64,000 bases of DNA from Ctena decussata (Eukaryota; Mollusca; Bivalvia; Lucinida; Lucinidae), in NCBI GenBank assembly GCA_963989385.1, contig OZ022513.1:17839928-17903927 (forward strand). Reading direction: 5' to 3'. Both the position numbers and the translations under genes were made by a program. The notes under the pieces were generated by a model that was given only the letters and a program-made list of their open reading frames with translations, was not told where the DNA came from and did no database searches. Below are positions 22,049 through 32,965 of this stretch, in pieces (within the stretch, counting starts at the first letter, position 1; each line of letters begins with the position of its first letter).

Positions 22049-22535
22049 AAAGAAAGCCTTCTGTTTTCATTTTAATGAACTATTTCTAGAGGATACTCAA
22101 AGTGATCAATGTCATACAGGAATTACAGTTTTAGGTCAACACTGCGAAAAGAGAAACTATACTGCAAACTACATACATTTTAAACCTGCCAAACCTGCGG
22201 CTATATGCCTTGTGTGGTTATATCTCACCTCCGTAACGACGATTTTAACGCCATATTTTGACCTAAAGCCACTTTTTTACTGTTTATTTGGTGTGGGTAA
22301 TATTTTGCATACATAAACAAGGGCCTGTCTACTGTCAAAAATTCATATTTTTGAAACGATGCAACGAAGTTCATTTTTTAGATTATTTTCATCCACAATT
22401 GTACCCTTTTTTCAAGAATCACTGCACGATGCAAGCGTCTTGTTGCAAGCAAAATGTATACAAATTCAAATAGCTGAAATGATGAAATTAACGAAATCCA
22501 TGTAAAAATTTCTTAAAAACACTGTTGCCTGTAAA

Positions 22536-22800
22536 CAGACCGAGCCGCCCAGCGCTGTCGGTGGCGCATCTGACTCAAGAGCCAGCGCTCCTGGGTTCGA
22601 TACCCGTCCGGCCGCTTACTGTCGTATCCCTTTCCGTTGATTAATGAACGACACCTGTCACTTACTAACGAAAGTGTGTGCACTTAGTACTGGTTTACCG
22701 CTTAGGAGGTCTAAACCTGCCCAGAAACAGCGTGGTTATGTCAACTGACCGTTCCGACATGACCATACATGTAGCTGTTTACCGTGGACCTAAAGCAACA
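22536..22800 (+). mobile_element. tRNA-headed SINE, second copy
   Basis: B box GGGTTCGATACCC at 22592-22604. The central block GTACTGGTTTACCGCTTAGG is shared with the SINE at 3678-3957, as are CTTTCCGTTGATT-type sequence and GTTCCGACATGACCATA. The tail is AAC/AAAAC-rich rather than ATCA. The tRNA head differs from copy 1, so this is a second subfamily. No clean target duplication found. Confidence 0.8.
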
Positions 22801-22893
22801 AAACAACAACGACTCTAGATGGAATTAAAAGTAATATTTCAAATTAAGACAATGTACCGTTATTCGTAAAAGCTTTGTCACTACCAGGGTTCG

Positions 22894-23023
22894 AGGTTAT
22901 AAAACTTGAGAATACTCGCAAACTCAAAATAAAGCATACTGATTGGCTGCTTCCGAGCATGTGCTCGGAAGCAGCCAATCAGTGTGCTTTATTTTGAATT
23001 TGAGAATGTACTCAAGTTTTATA
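22894..23023. repeat. 130-bp near-perfect palindrome
   Basis: Arms run from GGTTATAAAACTTGAGAA to the centre CCGAGCATGTGCTCGG, then back. Only a few mismatches occur, with virtually no loop. Probably a small hairpin MITE. Confidence 0.85.
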
Positions 23024-24155
23024 ACCTCTGGGCCAGGTTTGCTTGACGGAAGTGCTTGTTACACGTTACAGTTGAGTTTTAAGGTTTTGAACATTTTGTA
23101 GTAAGCGGACGAATGTCCTTAAATCTTTTAGGATAACACGGGCATTAATATTTGTCGTTTAGAGGACACATTCTGCTACACACCTTGCAAATTAATATAA
23201 CGATTTTATCGTTGGAATCATATTTTTCACCGAAAAAAATATACAAGGTTACCCAAAATATTTTAACCCAGGTTTTCTCTCCTTGTCTGTATTCTGTTTA
23301 CCCAAATCAATATGATTCAAGCCACTATGGACTGACCTTTGTTATAACTTCAGCGGTATCGCTGATATTCACATAATTATTCTGAAACTGGATGTGTGGA
23401 TCTTTCTGGTATAAACAAGCGGTATACAATATTTGGCATGTTGATTCATCAAGGGCGCACCTTGTCCATACACAGATATCTGAAACGAATATCCAATTTA
23501 GAATTAAAAGGTTTCAATCGGCTAGGTATATCTGTTCCCAAAACATTATCAGAAAATAGGCCCTGCCTATATGCGAGCACATCGCTCTTTACAATGTGTG
23601 CGTGGTATGGTAAAACCTCTCTATTGCAGCTACACTGGCGCTCACGTATTTGTACACATTCAAAACGCGTCGGGGACGCAGTTGATGCGCGCGGGATACG
23701 CGGTAATTCTGGACGCGAATATTTTAGTAGCCAATGAAAATTCGTTCTCAGTTTTGCGTATACCGCGAAGCGACGCGTGCAACGAGCATTTTATGCAAAT
23801 TTCATGGACCCAATCAAAATTGCGCACATGATACGGGTAGTGACGTAGTCCTTTGCGTCTCAACGCGCGCGTACGGGAACCAACCAAAATCGCGTATTGA
23901 ATGCGCATTTTAATGAGGTCAACTTTAAGTAAATCATGTGAAAGAAAGAGCCATTAGTCTACATCAAGCTTGATGTCGAATGCTCATTTGGTCTTACTTA
24001 AACCATAACGGGAAAGAAAGAAAAAAAAAAAAAAGAAGCCTAGAAACTCGACCGGCAACTCAAAACTAAATGCGACTGGGACAGTCCCATGACACTTCGC
24101 CATTGAAGCAGTGACCACTGATTGAAGTGGAAATAACCATAAATTCCTTTCGTAC
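23024..24155. other. Unassigned stretch with a CpG/ACGCG-rich patch
   Basis: 23590-23905 is richer in CpG words (ACGCGT, GCGCGC) than its surroundings. Its GCTCACGTATTTGTACAC word recurs in inverse orientation at about 29657-29690. Open frames here overlap on both strands and show no domain. An A-rich run (24003-24034) precedes the LINE. Confidence 0.4.
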
Positions 24156-24159
24156 CAGA

Positions 24160-25690
24160 AATTAAAATCGTGGAATCTGAAATTAATAAGGCCTTTATGG
24201 AAAACAAGTGCCAGGCGGCAGTCACTTTGAATCTTAAAAAGGCATTTGACTTTTTATGGACTTCAGGGACCCTCTTCAAGCTAAACGAATTCGGCATCAA
24301 TGGAAATATGTTCCGCTTCATTCATAACTCCTTAAACGGCAAAAGAATTCAAGTCGGGGTGGGGGATAAAAACCTCTGATCAACATGACTTGGAAATGGC
24401 TGTCTCCAGGGCAGTGTCCTCAGCCCTATCCTATTCATTGTAATAATTTACCCTTGATGATGCACTGGGGGGGGGGGGGGGGGGGACCCAAACCTCTCTC
24501 TTTCTCAGTTTGCAGATGACAGTGCCATCTGGACCTAGCACTCCTCTCCCAAACATGCTCTCGTAAAACTCCAATCAGTTCTCCAGACAATCAAGATATG
24601 GTCCAAGCTCTGGGGCTTCAAAATCCCCACTATTAAGACAAAGGCTATAATTTTCACTAAAAAAAAATACTTAATATTGAATCACTTCAAAAACTCTCCC
24701 TTTTTTGGGACAGAAATAGAATTTAGTGACCATATCACCTTCCTGGGTATGATCCTAGATAGCAAACTAACATGGGGTCAGCATATTAAAAATCTGATTG
24801 AAAAATGTAATAAAGACCTAAATCTCATGAGGATGGTTTCAGGCACCTCCTATGAAGCAGATAAAAAAATCCTATTGACATTATATAAGGCCCTAATCCT
24901 CAGTAAAAGTCGATTATGGTGCGCAAGCTTATAACTCCGCACCCAAACATCTACTGTCAAAGCTCAAGACCTCATCCAAAACAACTTAGCACTCCGTATG
25001 GCTACGAGGGCATACCACTCCGCCCCTATTAATGCTTTAGAAATTGAATGTGGAATTAAACTCCTACAGCTGAAGGTGCCGGGCTGCGTAGCGCAATCGA
25101 TAGGGCACCTGACTCATGCCAGAGGTCTTGGGTTCGGGAACCCGGTTGGACCACATACTTTGTTTCTCCTTCCGCTGATTCAAGAAAGGCAGTTGTCAAT
25201 TATTGACCACCAGCACTTACAACCATACCAAACCCTCAAAACTGGACGTTTATCCCCTAATAAATGAAGCAGTAACCGAAAAATGGCAATCCCAATGGAC
25301 CAATAGCAACAAGGGCCACACCTTCCATTTCGTCAAACCAAAGGTTAAACTTCAATGTGACGTATATAGTCTCAATAGAGGTTTTGACATAGCCTATTCC
25401 GGACTAAGGCTAGGACACTGCGGGCAGGGCTGCCTTCACTACAGTAACCAGTCCGCCCTATGCCCCCACTGCAATGATGCAGAAGATCTCAACCATATCT
25501 TCTTTGACTGTGTGGCCCCATAACAATCAAAGGCGAGACCATAGAATCCACCATATTCAAGTTAGGCTATCACACAATAGACCTGAGACTGCTCCTGTCT
25601 CCCCCAAAGAAACATGCAAATACAATACAGAAGGTAGTCTTTGAATACCTGGACAAAACCAATATCATTGCCAGGATATAGATAGATTCC
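24160..25690 (+). pseudogene. Decayed non-LTR retrotransposon (LINE) reverse transcriptase
   Basis: Fragments of one reverse transcriptase follow in order on the plus strand: NLKKAFD (motif A, about 24230), LQGSVLSPILF (motif B, about 24395-24445), FADDSAIW (motif C, about 24508-24533), a thumb-like region, and a C-terminal ALCPHCNDAEDLNHIFFDC zinc knuckle (about 25460-25515). Motif A has Asn where the first catalytic Asp is expected. Frames break at 24379, by a G run at 24469-24486, and by a SINE head at 25078-25208. The 5' part is missing. The layout resembles the Jockey/CR1-like LINE group; clade is not assigned. It cannot encode an active protein. Confidence 0.85.
25078..25208 (+). mobile_element. 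SINE head inserted in the LINE
   Basis: GCCGGGCTGCGTAGCGC, GGGCACCTGACTCATG and TCTCCTTCCGCTGATTCAAG match the first 130 bp of the SINE at 3678. Central domain and tail are missing, and LINE coding resumes directly afterwards. A SINE cut at its 3' side is unusual for target-primed insertion, which normally truncates the 5' side. Confidence 0.8.
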
Positions 25691-25930
25691 AATACAATAG
25701 GGAAAAAAATCCCCCTAATTTTCTCTAATTCGAGCCCCTGTTGCTAACCACCTACCAAGCCCATTTCCCAAAATCCCTGGATCCACATTAATACCCTACT
25801 AAGTGCAATGCTCATGACAAAAACTCCCATTACCAAGTAAAAGCCCCAGAACCCATCTGTACGACTACAATCTGACTTTCCCTACTGTCGTATAAATAAC
25901 TTTTGTCTATTGACAATAAAGGCTAAAATT

Positions 25931-27480
25931 AATGTGTATCCAACCTCCTTAACCTCACACCCAGGCTAAGTTACCTGGAAACTAAATAAACCATAATAAG
26001 GTTCAGCACATTTGCTCCCTAGAAACAGCCAAAAGAAACTGCCCTCTTTTCCCGTCAATCCGCAATAAGAAATAAGCTATAGTCCTCTGGTCCATTAGTA
26101 ATACTCTCCATTTCTTCCCCACCCCTAAATTAATGTGTATCCAACCTCCTTAATCTCACACCCAGGCTTAGTTACCTGGAAACTAAATAAACCATTATAA
26201 GGTTCAACTCATTTGCTCCCTAGAAACAGCCAAAAGAAACCGCCGTCCTTTTTGAACAACCCGCAATAAGAAATAAGCTACTGTCCCCGTGTCTATTAAT
26301 AATATTCTCCATTTCCCCTCCAAAAAATAATGTGTATCCAACCTCCTTAATCTCATACCCAGGCTTAGTTACCTGGAAACCAACTGAACCATTATAAGGT
26401 TCATCATATTTGCTCCCTATAAATAGCCAAAAGAAACCGCCGTCCTTTTTGAACAACCCGCAATAAGAAATAAGCTACTGTCCCCGTGTCTATTAATAAT
26501 ATTCTCCATTTCCCCTCCAAAAAATAATGTGTATCCAACCTCCTTAATCTCATACCCAGGCTTAGTTACCTGGAAACCAACTGAACCATTATAAGGTTCA
26601 TCACATTTGCTCCCTAGAAACAGCCAAAAGAAACCGCCGTCCTTTTTGAACAACCCGCAATAAGAAATAAGCTACTGTCCCCGTGTCTATTAATAATATT
26701 CTCCATTTCCCCTCCAAAAAATAATGTGTATCCAACCTCCTTAATCTCATATCCAGGCTTAGTTACCTGGAAACCAAGGTTCATCACATATGCTCCCTAG
26801 AAACAGCCAAAAGAAACCGCCGTCCTTTTTGAACAACCCGCAATAAGAAATAAGCTACTGTCCCCGTGTCTATTAATGACATTCTCCATTTCCCCTCCAA
26901 AAAATAATGTGTATCCAACCTCCTTAATCTCATACCCAGGCTTAGTTACCTGGAAACCAACTGAACCATTATAAGGTTCATCACATTTGCTCCCTAGAAA
27001 CAGCCAAAAGAAACCGCCGTCCTTTTTGAACAACCCGCAATAAGAAATAAGCTACTGTCCCCGTGTCTATTAATAATATTCTCCATTTCCCCTCCAAAAA
27101 ATAATGTGTATCCAACCTCCTTAATCTCATACCCAGGCTTAGTTACCTGGAAACCAACTGAACCATTATAAGGTTCATCACATTTGCTCCCTAGAAACAG
27201 CCAAAAGAAACCGCCGTCCTTTTTGAACAACCCGCAATAAGAAATAAGCTACTGTCCCTGTGTCTTTTAATAATAATCTCCATTTCCCCTCCAAAAAATA
27301 ATGTGTATCCAACCTCCTTAATCTCATATCCAGGCTTAGTTACCTGGAAACCAACTGAACCATTATAAGGTTCATCACATTTGCTCCCTAGAAACAGCAA
27401 AAAGAAACTGCTCTCTCCTCCCAACAATCCACAATAAGAAATTAGCTACAGTCCTGTTGTTGACAAATAATATTCTCCAT
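25931..27480. repeat. 197-bp tandem repeat, about eight units, downstream of the LINE
   Basis: AATGTGTATCCAACCTCCTT recurs at 25931, 26132, 26329, 26526, 26723, 26906, 27103 and 27300, so the period is 197 bp with one 201-bp and one 183-bp unit. Each unit holds the small palindrome CCAGG-CTTAGTTA-CCTGG. Middle units are almost identical while outer units diverge, as expected from unequal exchange. The array follows the LINE 3' region and may be an expansion of its 3' UTR. Minus-strand 78-residue frames repeat with it and are not genes. Confidence 0.95.
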
Positions 27481-28225
27481 TTCCCAAAATATTAGAACAC
27501 TAAAAAAACTCCCATGAAAATACAGGACCCTAAACTTTAAATATGCAATAAATTTTGGAACCAACTCAACCAAGATAAGGTTTAGAACAAATGCTACAGT
27601 CCTAGGTCCCAAAAGGAATTTTTACCCTACCTACCTCCCTCCCAACAGAATTAAGCTACGGTTTTCTCTGTGTAGAGGATATCTGTTTCGATTCGGCACA
27701 GATTGCTCTGCAATAAGGTAATCCGAAGAGAACCCACTTGTCTGTTCAGACTATACCATTTCCAATTTAATGCAAGTTACTTCGTAGTAAAATAATGTTT
27801 TTGATTGGGTGCAAGTTACTTTGCAGTAAAGTAAATGCAGCCTGCTCAAATGTTAACATGACCTAAACATGCCCGAGGTCAGTTCAAAAATAAATTTTAA
27901 TGCGGCTTTGCTTTGGTTTGCTGTTTAGACAGGACTTTTAATCCGAAGTAAAAGTTAATTCGGATTCGATCCAAGGTACTCTGTAGGATTAGTTTAATTA
28001 CTTCGAATTAGTTTTTAATTCGAATAAGATTTGCTAGTCTAAACATTTAATTCAAAGCAAATTCTGATTCGATTCTGATTAAAACTCTAGTCTAAACAGG
28101 ATTATTGAAGTATTGGAAATTCAGGCATTCAAATGTTTTTACATTGTCTCAAAGGCAAGGATAATTGCTTATTTGTGGCCTTGGTTGTGGAGAAAACTGG
28201 AGTACCTGAAGAATACCACCAACCT
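27481..28225. other. Unassigned AT-rich stretch
   Basis: Beyond the satellite, short words such as TAATTCGAAG, TTCGGATTCGA and their complements recur loosely at 27710-28090. No gene is supported. Confidence 0.35.
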
Positions 28226-28637
28226 TCCTGCAGAGACTGTCCGAGTGATTCTGCTTCCTGCCGAGGATCTCAGCAGGAAGCAGAGTCACGTGGACAGTCT
28301 CGGTAGGAAGCCAATTTTCGAGGACAGAAGTCTCTGCAGGAAGCAAGAGATCGCGGACAGTCTCGGCAGAAGCCAAATATGATGTGAAGTCCGCCGAGAC
28401 TGTCCGCGAGTTCTTGCTTCCTGCAGAGACTTCTGTACATGATAATTGGCTTCCTGCCAAGACTGTCCGCGTGACTCTGCTTCCTGCCGAGAGGCTCGAC
28501 AGGAAGCAGAATCACGCAGACAGTCTCTGCAGGAAGCCATTTATCATGTACAGAAGTCTCGGCAGGAAGCAAGAACTCGCGGACAGTCTCGGCGGAAGCC
28601 AAATATGATGTACAGTCTCTGCAGGAAGCGAAAATTA
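28226..28637. repeat. Fold-back array of GACAGTCTCGGCAGGAAGC words
   Basis: About fourteen copies of a 19-bp word (GACAGTCTCGGCAGGAAGC, with CTGC/CGGC variants) alternate with their complements, separated by 8-15-bp linkers such as AGAATCACGCG and ATTATCATGTACAGA. A second array lies at 61637-61915. The dense self-complementarity predicts a multi-stem structure. Open frames on both strands arise from the repetition. Confidence 0.9.
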
Positions 28638-28692
28638 GAGGAATCGATTATACCCTGTGGTATTGTTTAACTCAATATAATAGTCTGGGTCC

Positions 28693-29134
28693 GGTTACTA
28701 GAAATACCGGAATACACTTAATTACCGGAATATACCAAAATACACCGGAATATACCGGAATCTACCGGAATATACCAAAATACACATTTTTATTTACCGA
28801 AATACACTATTATATTACCAGAATAAATGTAATATTATCCAAAATATGTCTTTTAGTAACAGCTGCATGTAAAAAACGGCAAGTGAATGACCCATACAAA
28901 GACCCTAACCAGCTTGCAATCTGCACAGTGATACCTATCCAAGGCCCATACCCTGGTCCATTTATTCTCACTACAGATGCAAAAATAGCAATATCTGAGC
29001 TGGAAATAGTTCTTATTTATCTATTCTACCAATATTTAAGTTAATTTTGATAATAAAAATGTTTATTTTGGTGTATTCCGGTATATTCCGGTATATTCCG
29101 GTAATAAGGTGTATTCCGGTAACTCTAGTAACCC
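28693..29134. mobile_element. 442-bp TIR element with 10-bp target duplication
   Basis: The left end is GGTTACTAGAAATACCGGAA and the right end is TTCCGGTAACTCTAGTAACC plus one C. GTCTGGGTCC flanks it at 28683-28692 and 29135-29144. Both ends carry tandem (AC)ACCGGAATAT words. The long duplication suggests a Mutator-like non-autonomous element. Confidence 0.8.
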
Positions 29135-29144
29135 GTCTGGGTCC

Positions 29145-30230
29145 AAATTTCACTGGTCAGTTTAATTCTTATATAGCTGTGTTATAAAGTTGTGACTTTT
29201 TTTTCCGTTTGTTTGTTTTCTGGGCTTAGAAGTTAAGAAAAATAGAAGTTATGTATAGTTTCTAAGCCTAGAAGTTCTATTATAGAGTTAGTCTAAATAG
29301 TAATTAATGAGTCCCATTGAATTCAGAAATCGAGACGTTACGAGTTGTTATGTAAAAATTGACCCAGATAATGCGTGACTACTTTATGGTTCACGTCTCG
29401 GTCAGATTCCCGATAGAGAGATCGAGACAATATTTAATTAACTTAGTAACTTATATTGTTTTAAGCTATCTTAAAACTATTTTAATTAGGTCAACGTACA
29501 ATCTGCGGTTGTACGCGTATTGAACAAGTCATGAATATTCATGTTACCAACGTTTGCGTCTCCCGCGTCGAGACGCGTCAGGGCGCGTCTAGACGCGTCT
29601 GATGCGCGGTTCTAGGTGATACGCACGCAGCACGCGCATGCAACGCGGTACGAACGCGTTTTTGGTGTACAAATACGTGAGCGCCAGTGTACCATGTCAA
29701 CTCTTAAGTTTCGAACAAAAATGTGTGGTCGAAGTGTAGATCCTGATCTGACTTCTCATTGTACGATTCTGGATTCAATTTTACAACGCGGTTTGGCGAA
29801 TTAAATTTGTAATGATATTATTGCAACCCAACAGCTGCAAACTTCATCTGACAAACTGATGAGAAACTGTCAGAGAACAGCTTTCCCCCCTAGTAATCTT
29901 TCCCCTCAGAAAACGGGCTATAATTCGGTTTGTTCTCCACGGCGCATTCTGTTTCTTCTAAATTTCATCCAGAGCTCGGTCTCTCTGCATTTTGTGGACT
30001 GACCAGGTAGTGATCTACTCACAGAAGCGGTTAACGTTGACGCCATCTTGTTTTTTCTCAAACGGAACGTTGATGTCATTACGTAGCGTAGCGACAGATA
30101 AACCGTACGACCTCTGCTTATTGTTTTGTTGATTTCTAATCCAACCAGTCTAATTTGGTTTCATTACGAAAGAAATCCAGTTGAAAGTAATGTTTTTTAG
30201 AGGTAATAATTTGCCTTACCCAGCCTCTAC
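29145..30230. other. Unassigned stretch with CpG-rich patch
   Basis: 29560-29700 is rich in ACGCGT words and includes an inverted counterpart of sequence at about 23630-23700. A short partial MITE end (TTGGTTTTGTCATGTCGCAG) is at 30253-30272. No supported gene. Confidence 0.4.
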
Positions 30231-30352
30231 CATGGGCGCACATGTCAATTTATTGGTTTTGTCATGTCGCAGCGTATTAGTTATCTAAGTTGTCAAAAAC
30301 AGGGGGCACACCCGTTCAAAAGATGTAAAATGAAGCTAAAATTCCCACTTAC

Positions 30353-30526
30353 TAAATCTATCCATATCACCCCCAGTGTCGGATATCTCCAATCCCACAT
30401 GTCCATCTGAGATAGTGAAGTATAGCTGTGTTCCTTGAACCTTAAGCTTAAACAGGCCCCTTTCTTCATGTGTCGACCCGTGTGACGTACTATATACGGG
30501 GTCTTTTACGGCTGGTGGCTCTTTAA
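30353..30526 (-). CDS. Exon (E6) of the PDZ-domain gene
   Basis: 174 nt with acceptor CATTTTAG and donor TTTA|GTAAGT. It enters in phase 1 from E5 (T+TT gives Phe) and leaves in phase 1. The translation runs from FKEPPAVKDPVYSTSHGS to GLEISDTGGDMDRF. The second half (RGLFKLKVQGTQLYFTISDG) alternates hydrophobic residues like beta strands. I do not recognise the domain. Good splice sites, full-length openness and matching phases support it. A hairpin MITE (30560-30801) begins 34 bp upstream of the acceptor. Confidence 0.6.
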
Positions 30527-30559
30527 CTAAAATGTGATGAAATGAAGGAAATAATAATT

Positions 30560-30801
30560 GAGCCGCGACACGATAAAACCAACAAAGTGGAAGTAGTGTG
30601 CGTACAACGAAGACTCTGATCAGCCTGAGCATCCGCCCAGTCTGATCAGAGTCTTTGCTGAGCGCTTAAAGGGTAGCTAAGGGTCTAATCTACCTCCATG
30701 CCGACAGCGAAGACTCTGATCAGACTGGGTGCATACACAGGCTGATCTGTATCTTTGCGTGGCGCACATGCCACTTTGTTGGTTTTGTCATGTCACGGCT
30801 C
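30560..30801. mobile_element. GAGCCGCGAC palindromic MITE, copy next to E6
   Basis: Near-symmetrical 242-bp hairpin from GAGCCGCGACACG to GTCATGTCACGGCTC. Inner arms carry GACTCTGATCAGCCTG and CATCCGCCCAGTCTG. It ends 34 bp upstream of the E6 acceptor, so it abuts or supplies the branch-point region. Confidence 0.9.
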
Positions 30802-30859
30802 ATATCTATTATTCATCTAAACCCACCACTTGGAAACTTTGAACTACTTTGAAATAATT

Positions 30860-31095
30860 GAGCCGCGACATGAGAAAACCAAAAATGTGGTTGTGCGCCC
30901 AGGATAGACTCAGATCAGCCTGGGCATCGACTCTGTTTGACCAGACTCTTTGTTAAGTGCTCAAAGGGTAGCTAAGAGTCTAAGCTACCTCCATGCGGAG
31001 AGCGAAGACTTTGTTCAGACTGGGCGGATGCCCAGGCTGATCTGAGTATGCGCTGGGCGCACAATCACATTGTTGGTTTTGTCGTGTCGCGGCTC
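30860..31095. mobile_element. GAGCCGCGAC palindromic MITE, second copy in tandem
   Basis: Only 58 bp separate it from the copy at 30560-30801. Both are flanked by AATAATT-like sequence on the left and ATAT on the right, so one may be a local duplication of the other, flanks included. Confidence 0.9.
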
Positions 31096-31555
31096 ATATT
31101 TACTTTGTGGGGTTTCTAATCGACAGATAATAAGAACTACTTGTGAAATAAGCTCTCTTATAGGAATGTATTACCGAGCTCAATGTGTTCTAGAAATGAG
31201 ACGCACTGCCTTAAGCCTCCTTCGATCGGCACAGTAGCTCTGCAATGTAACACTGAAAAGTGATTCACTTTTAACCAGTCTGACATGGAAATACTGCATA
31301 ATTCAACTTTTTTGATAATGAGTACAACTGAAACGGTATCTTACCAGTAACAATCTTAAATCACCGATTATTTGTCAATGTCATGTTCGTCTCCGATGTG
31401 GAAGCCATTTTTGTTTGTTTACATGTGCAGTACTAATTTGAACAACACGAATACATTACATGTACCATCTCTAATTCAGTGGTTTAAGATTGTTATTTGT
31501 AATATACTGCCGCAATGGTACATGTACTCATATTATTTAACAGTGAGCGAGTGAA

Positions 31556-31785
31556 CTCTGGTTGAACGTCCCACCAACAACGAGGTCATATGGAGATGGG
31601 ACCTCATCCGAAAGACCGGAGAAGCGGGGGATCGATCTTACATCCCGCCACCAACAAGGTCATATGGAGACGGGACCTCATTTTATAGTCTCATCCGAAA
31701 GACCGGAGAAGCGGGGGATCAATTTTGCGACCCCTGGATTGACAGCCCGGAGTGTTATCCACTACACTACAGCCGCTCCTATATT
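31556..31785 (-). mobile_element. tRNA-headed SINE with internal duplication
   Basis: The minus strand from 31785 begins GGAGCGGCTGTAGTGTAGTGG, cut here to the A-box-like part, and has a diverged B box in GGGGTCGCAAAATTGATCC. The body block (GGTCATATGGAGA-GGGACCTCAT ... CCGGAGAAGCGGGGGATC) occurs twice in tandem. Related body fragments are at about 40790-40810 and 41880-41930. Confidence 0.55.
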
Positions 31786-31883
31786 TAACAAGTTATTAAA
31801 AAAGTTGAATTATGCAGTATTTTCATGGCAGATTGGTGAAAATCACTTTTCAGTGTTAAATTGCAGAGATATAGAGATTATTG

Positions 31884-32002
31884 CACGGTTGTTTTGATCC
31901 CAGCCCTGATCTCAGCCCGAGCTGACCGTATCGGCCCGAGCCCGAAGGGCGAGGGCTGATACGGTCCGAGGGCTGAGATCAGGGATGGGATCAAAACAAC
32001 CG
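31884..32002. repeat. 119-bp palindrome
   Basis: ACGGTTGTTTTGATCCCAG on the left is complementary to the right end; the centre is GCCCGAAGGGC. Fragments of a related sequence (GGCTGAGAT, GCCCTACAC) follow at 32445-32540. Likely a hairpin MITE. Confidence 0.8.
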
Positions 32003-32960
32003 TGTGATGATCTTTTTATCATATACTTTCTTATAGAAATTGAACTTCTGTAAGAAATACTGCAATATTTTTGTTCCAATAAAATTTGTCTGTTTTTTCT
32101 TTCTTCTTTTTATTGGATGAAATAACATGAAGATGGTCAAGTCAGAAGATCATGGATCATGGATAGTGAGCCATGCCGCCATTTTTACTTTCAGCTGGAA
32201 GTACAACTGAGCACAAACTGAAGAAAACAAATAACAATTGTTTGGTATTTTAATCGTAAATGGCTCAGATTACAAATTAAAACTTACCGAGAATGGTTTT
32301 CTGGTTTCAGAACAAACTACGAAGTCTCTGCGTGTCCACTTTCAGCCAGTCGACGTGCGGCAATAAACATGGCGGCAGGCGTCTTTAAGCTCGCTGAATT
32401 GTTTTGATGACGTCAGCGACAATACTTGACGTTAGCGCCAAAATTGAGGGCCGATACAAGGGCTGAGATATTTCTGTCCCGCCCTACACGTGAGGTGATC
32501 TCGGCCCTACACCTGACTTTGGACAACAGGGCTGGACAGCGCTTTCTGACAGGGCTATAATGGTTGGGCCAAATATCTAGTATCAAGGGCAATACTAGTG
32601 AAAATATATGATAAAGGCTCATATCACTACCATGCCGATCGAAGGAGGTAGTTATTATCATTCCTAAATGTGTTCATGCGTTTATAATTACATTCCCTTT
32701 GATTTTACTTAGATTGACCTATTTAGGAGAATCACTGTTCATGCTTCCATGAATAACAATCGGTCGCGGCACGCGACGTCGTTGGTACGCAACGTCACAC
32801 GTAAACAAAAGACGCCATTGGCCGTTGTACGTTCGATAGGACGTCACGTCATGGCAACGGCCGTTTAATGTAAGCGGCTAGTAATTTGTTTGTATGTGGC
32901 ATTTTTTGTCGTACATTTACAAATTTTGCTCTTAAAAGTCGGAAAGGATGCTCAAAATAA
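32003..32960. other. Unassigned stretch
   Basis: Short CpG-rich words (GGCACGCGACGTCG near 32766) and decayed repeat fragments, with no supported gene. Confidence 0.35.
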
Positions 32961-32965
32961 ATTAA

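Larger units (their letters stand above)
18301..22424. mobile_element. 4.1-kb non-autonomous TIR transposon with a CTCCCCTCCGTAAC motif array
   Basis: Perfect 31-bp inverted ends begin CAGTGATTCTTGAAAAAAGG at 18301 and finish with the complement at 22424. The 4-bp repeat CACG flanks both sides (18297-18300 and 22425-22428). Inside are six exact copies of CTCCCCTCCGTAAC or its complement (18889, 19047, 19063, 19394, 19567, 21256) and four one- or two-base variants (19731, 19751, 20908, 22224). No transposase-sized frame exists. A SINE head (20226-20298) and a 586-bp MITE (21463-22048) are nested in it. Confidence 0.85.

Noticed and set aside
26220..27427. Five similar 78-codon minus-strand frames
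   Set aside because: They recur exactly with the 197-bp satellite period; 197 is not a multiple of three, so they do not form a continuous protein.
28113..28670. Several overlapping frames on both strands
   Set aside because: Products of the GACAGTCTCGGCAGGAAGC fold-back array.
30336..30632. Full 98-codon minus frame as one gene
   Set aside because: Its first third is translated MITE and intron sequence; only 30353-30526 between splice sites looks coding.
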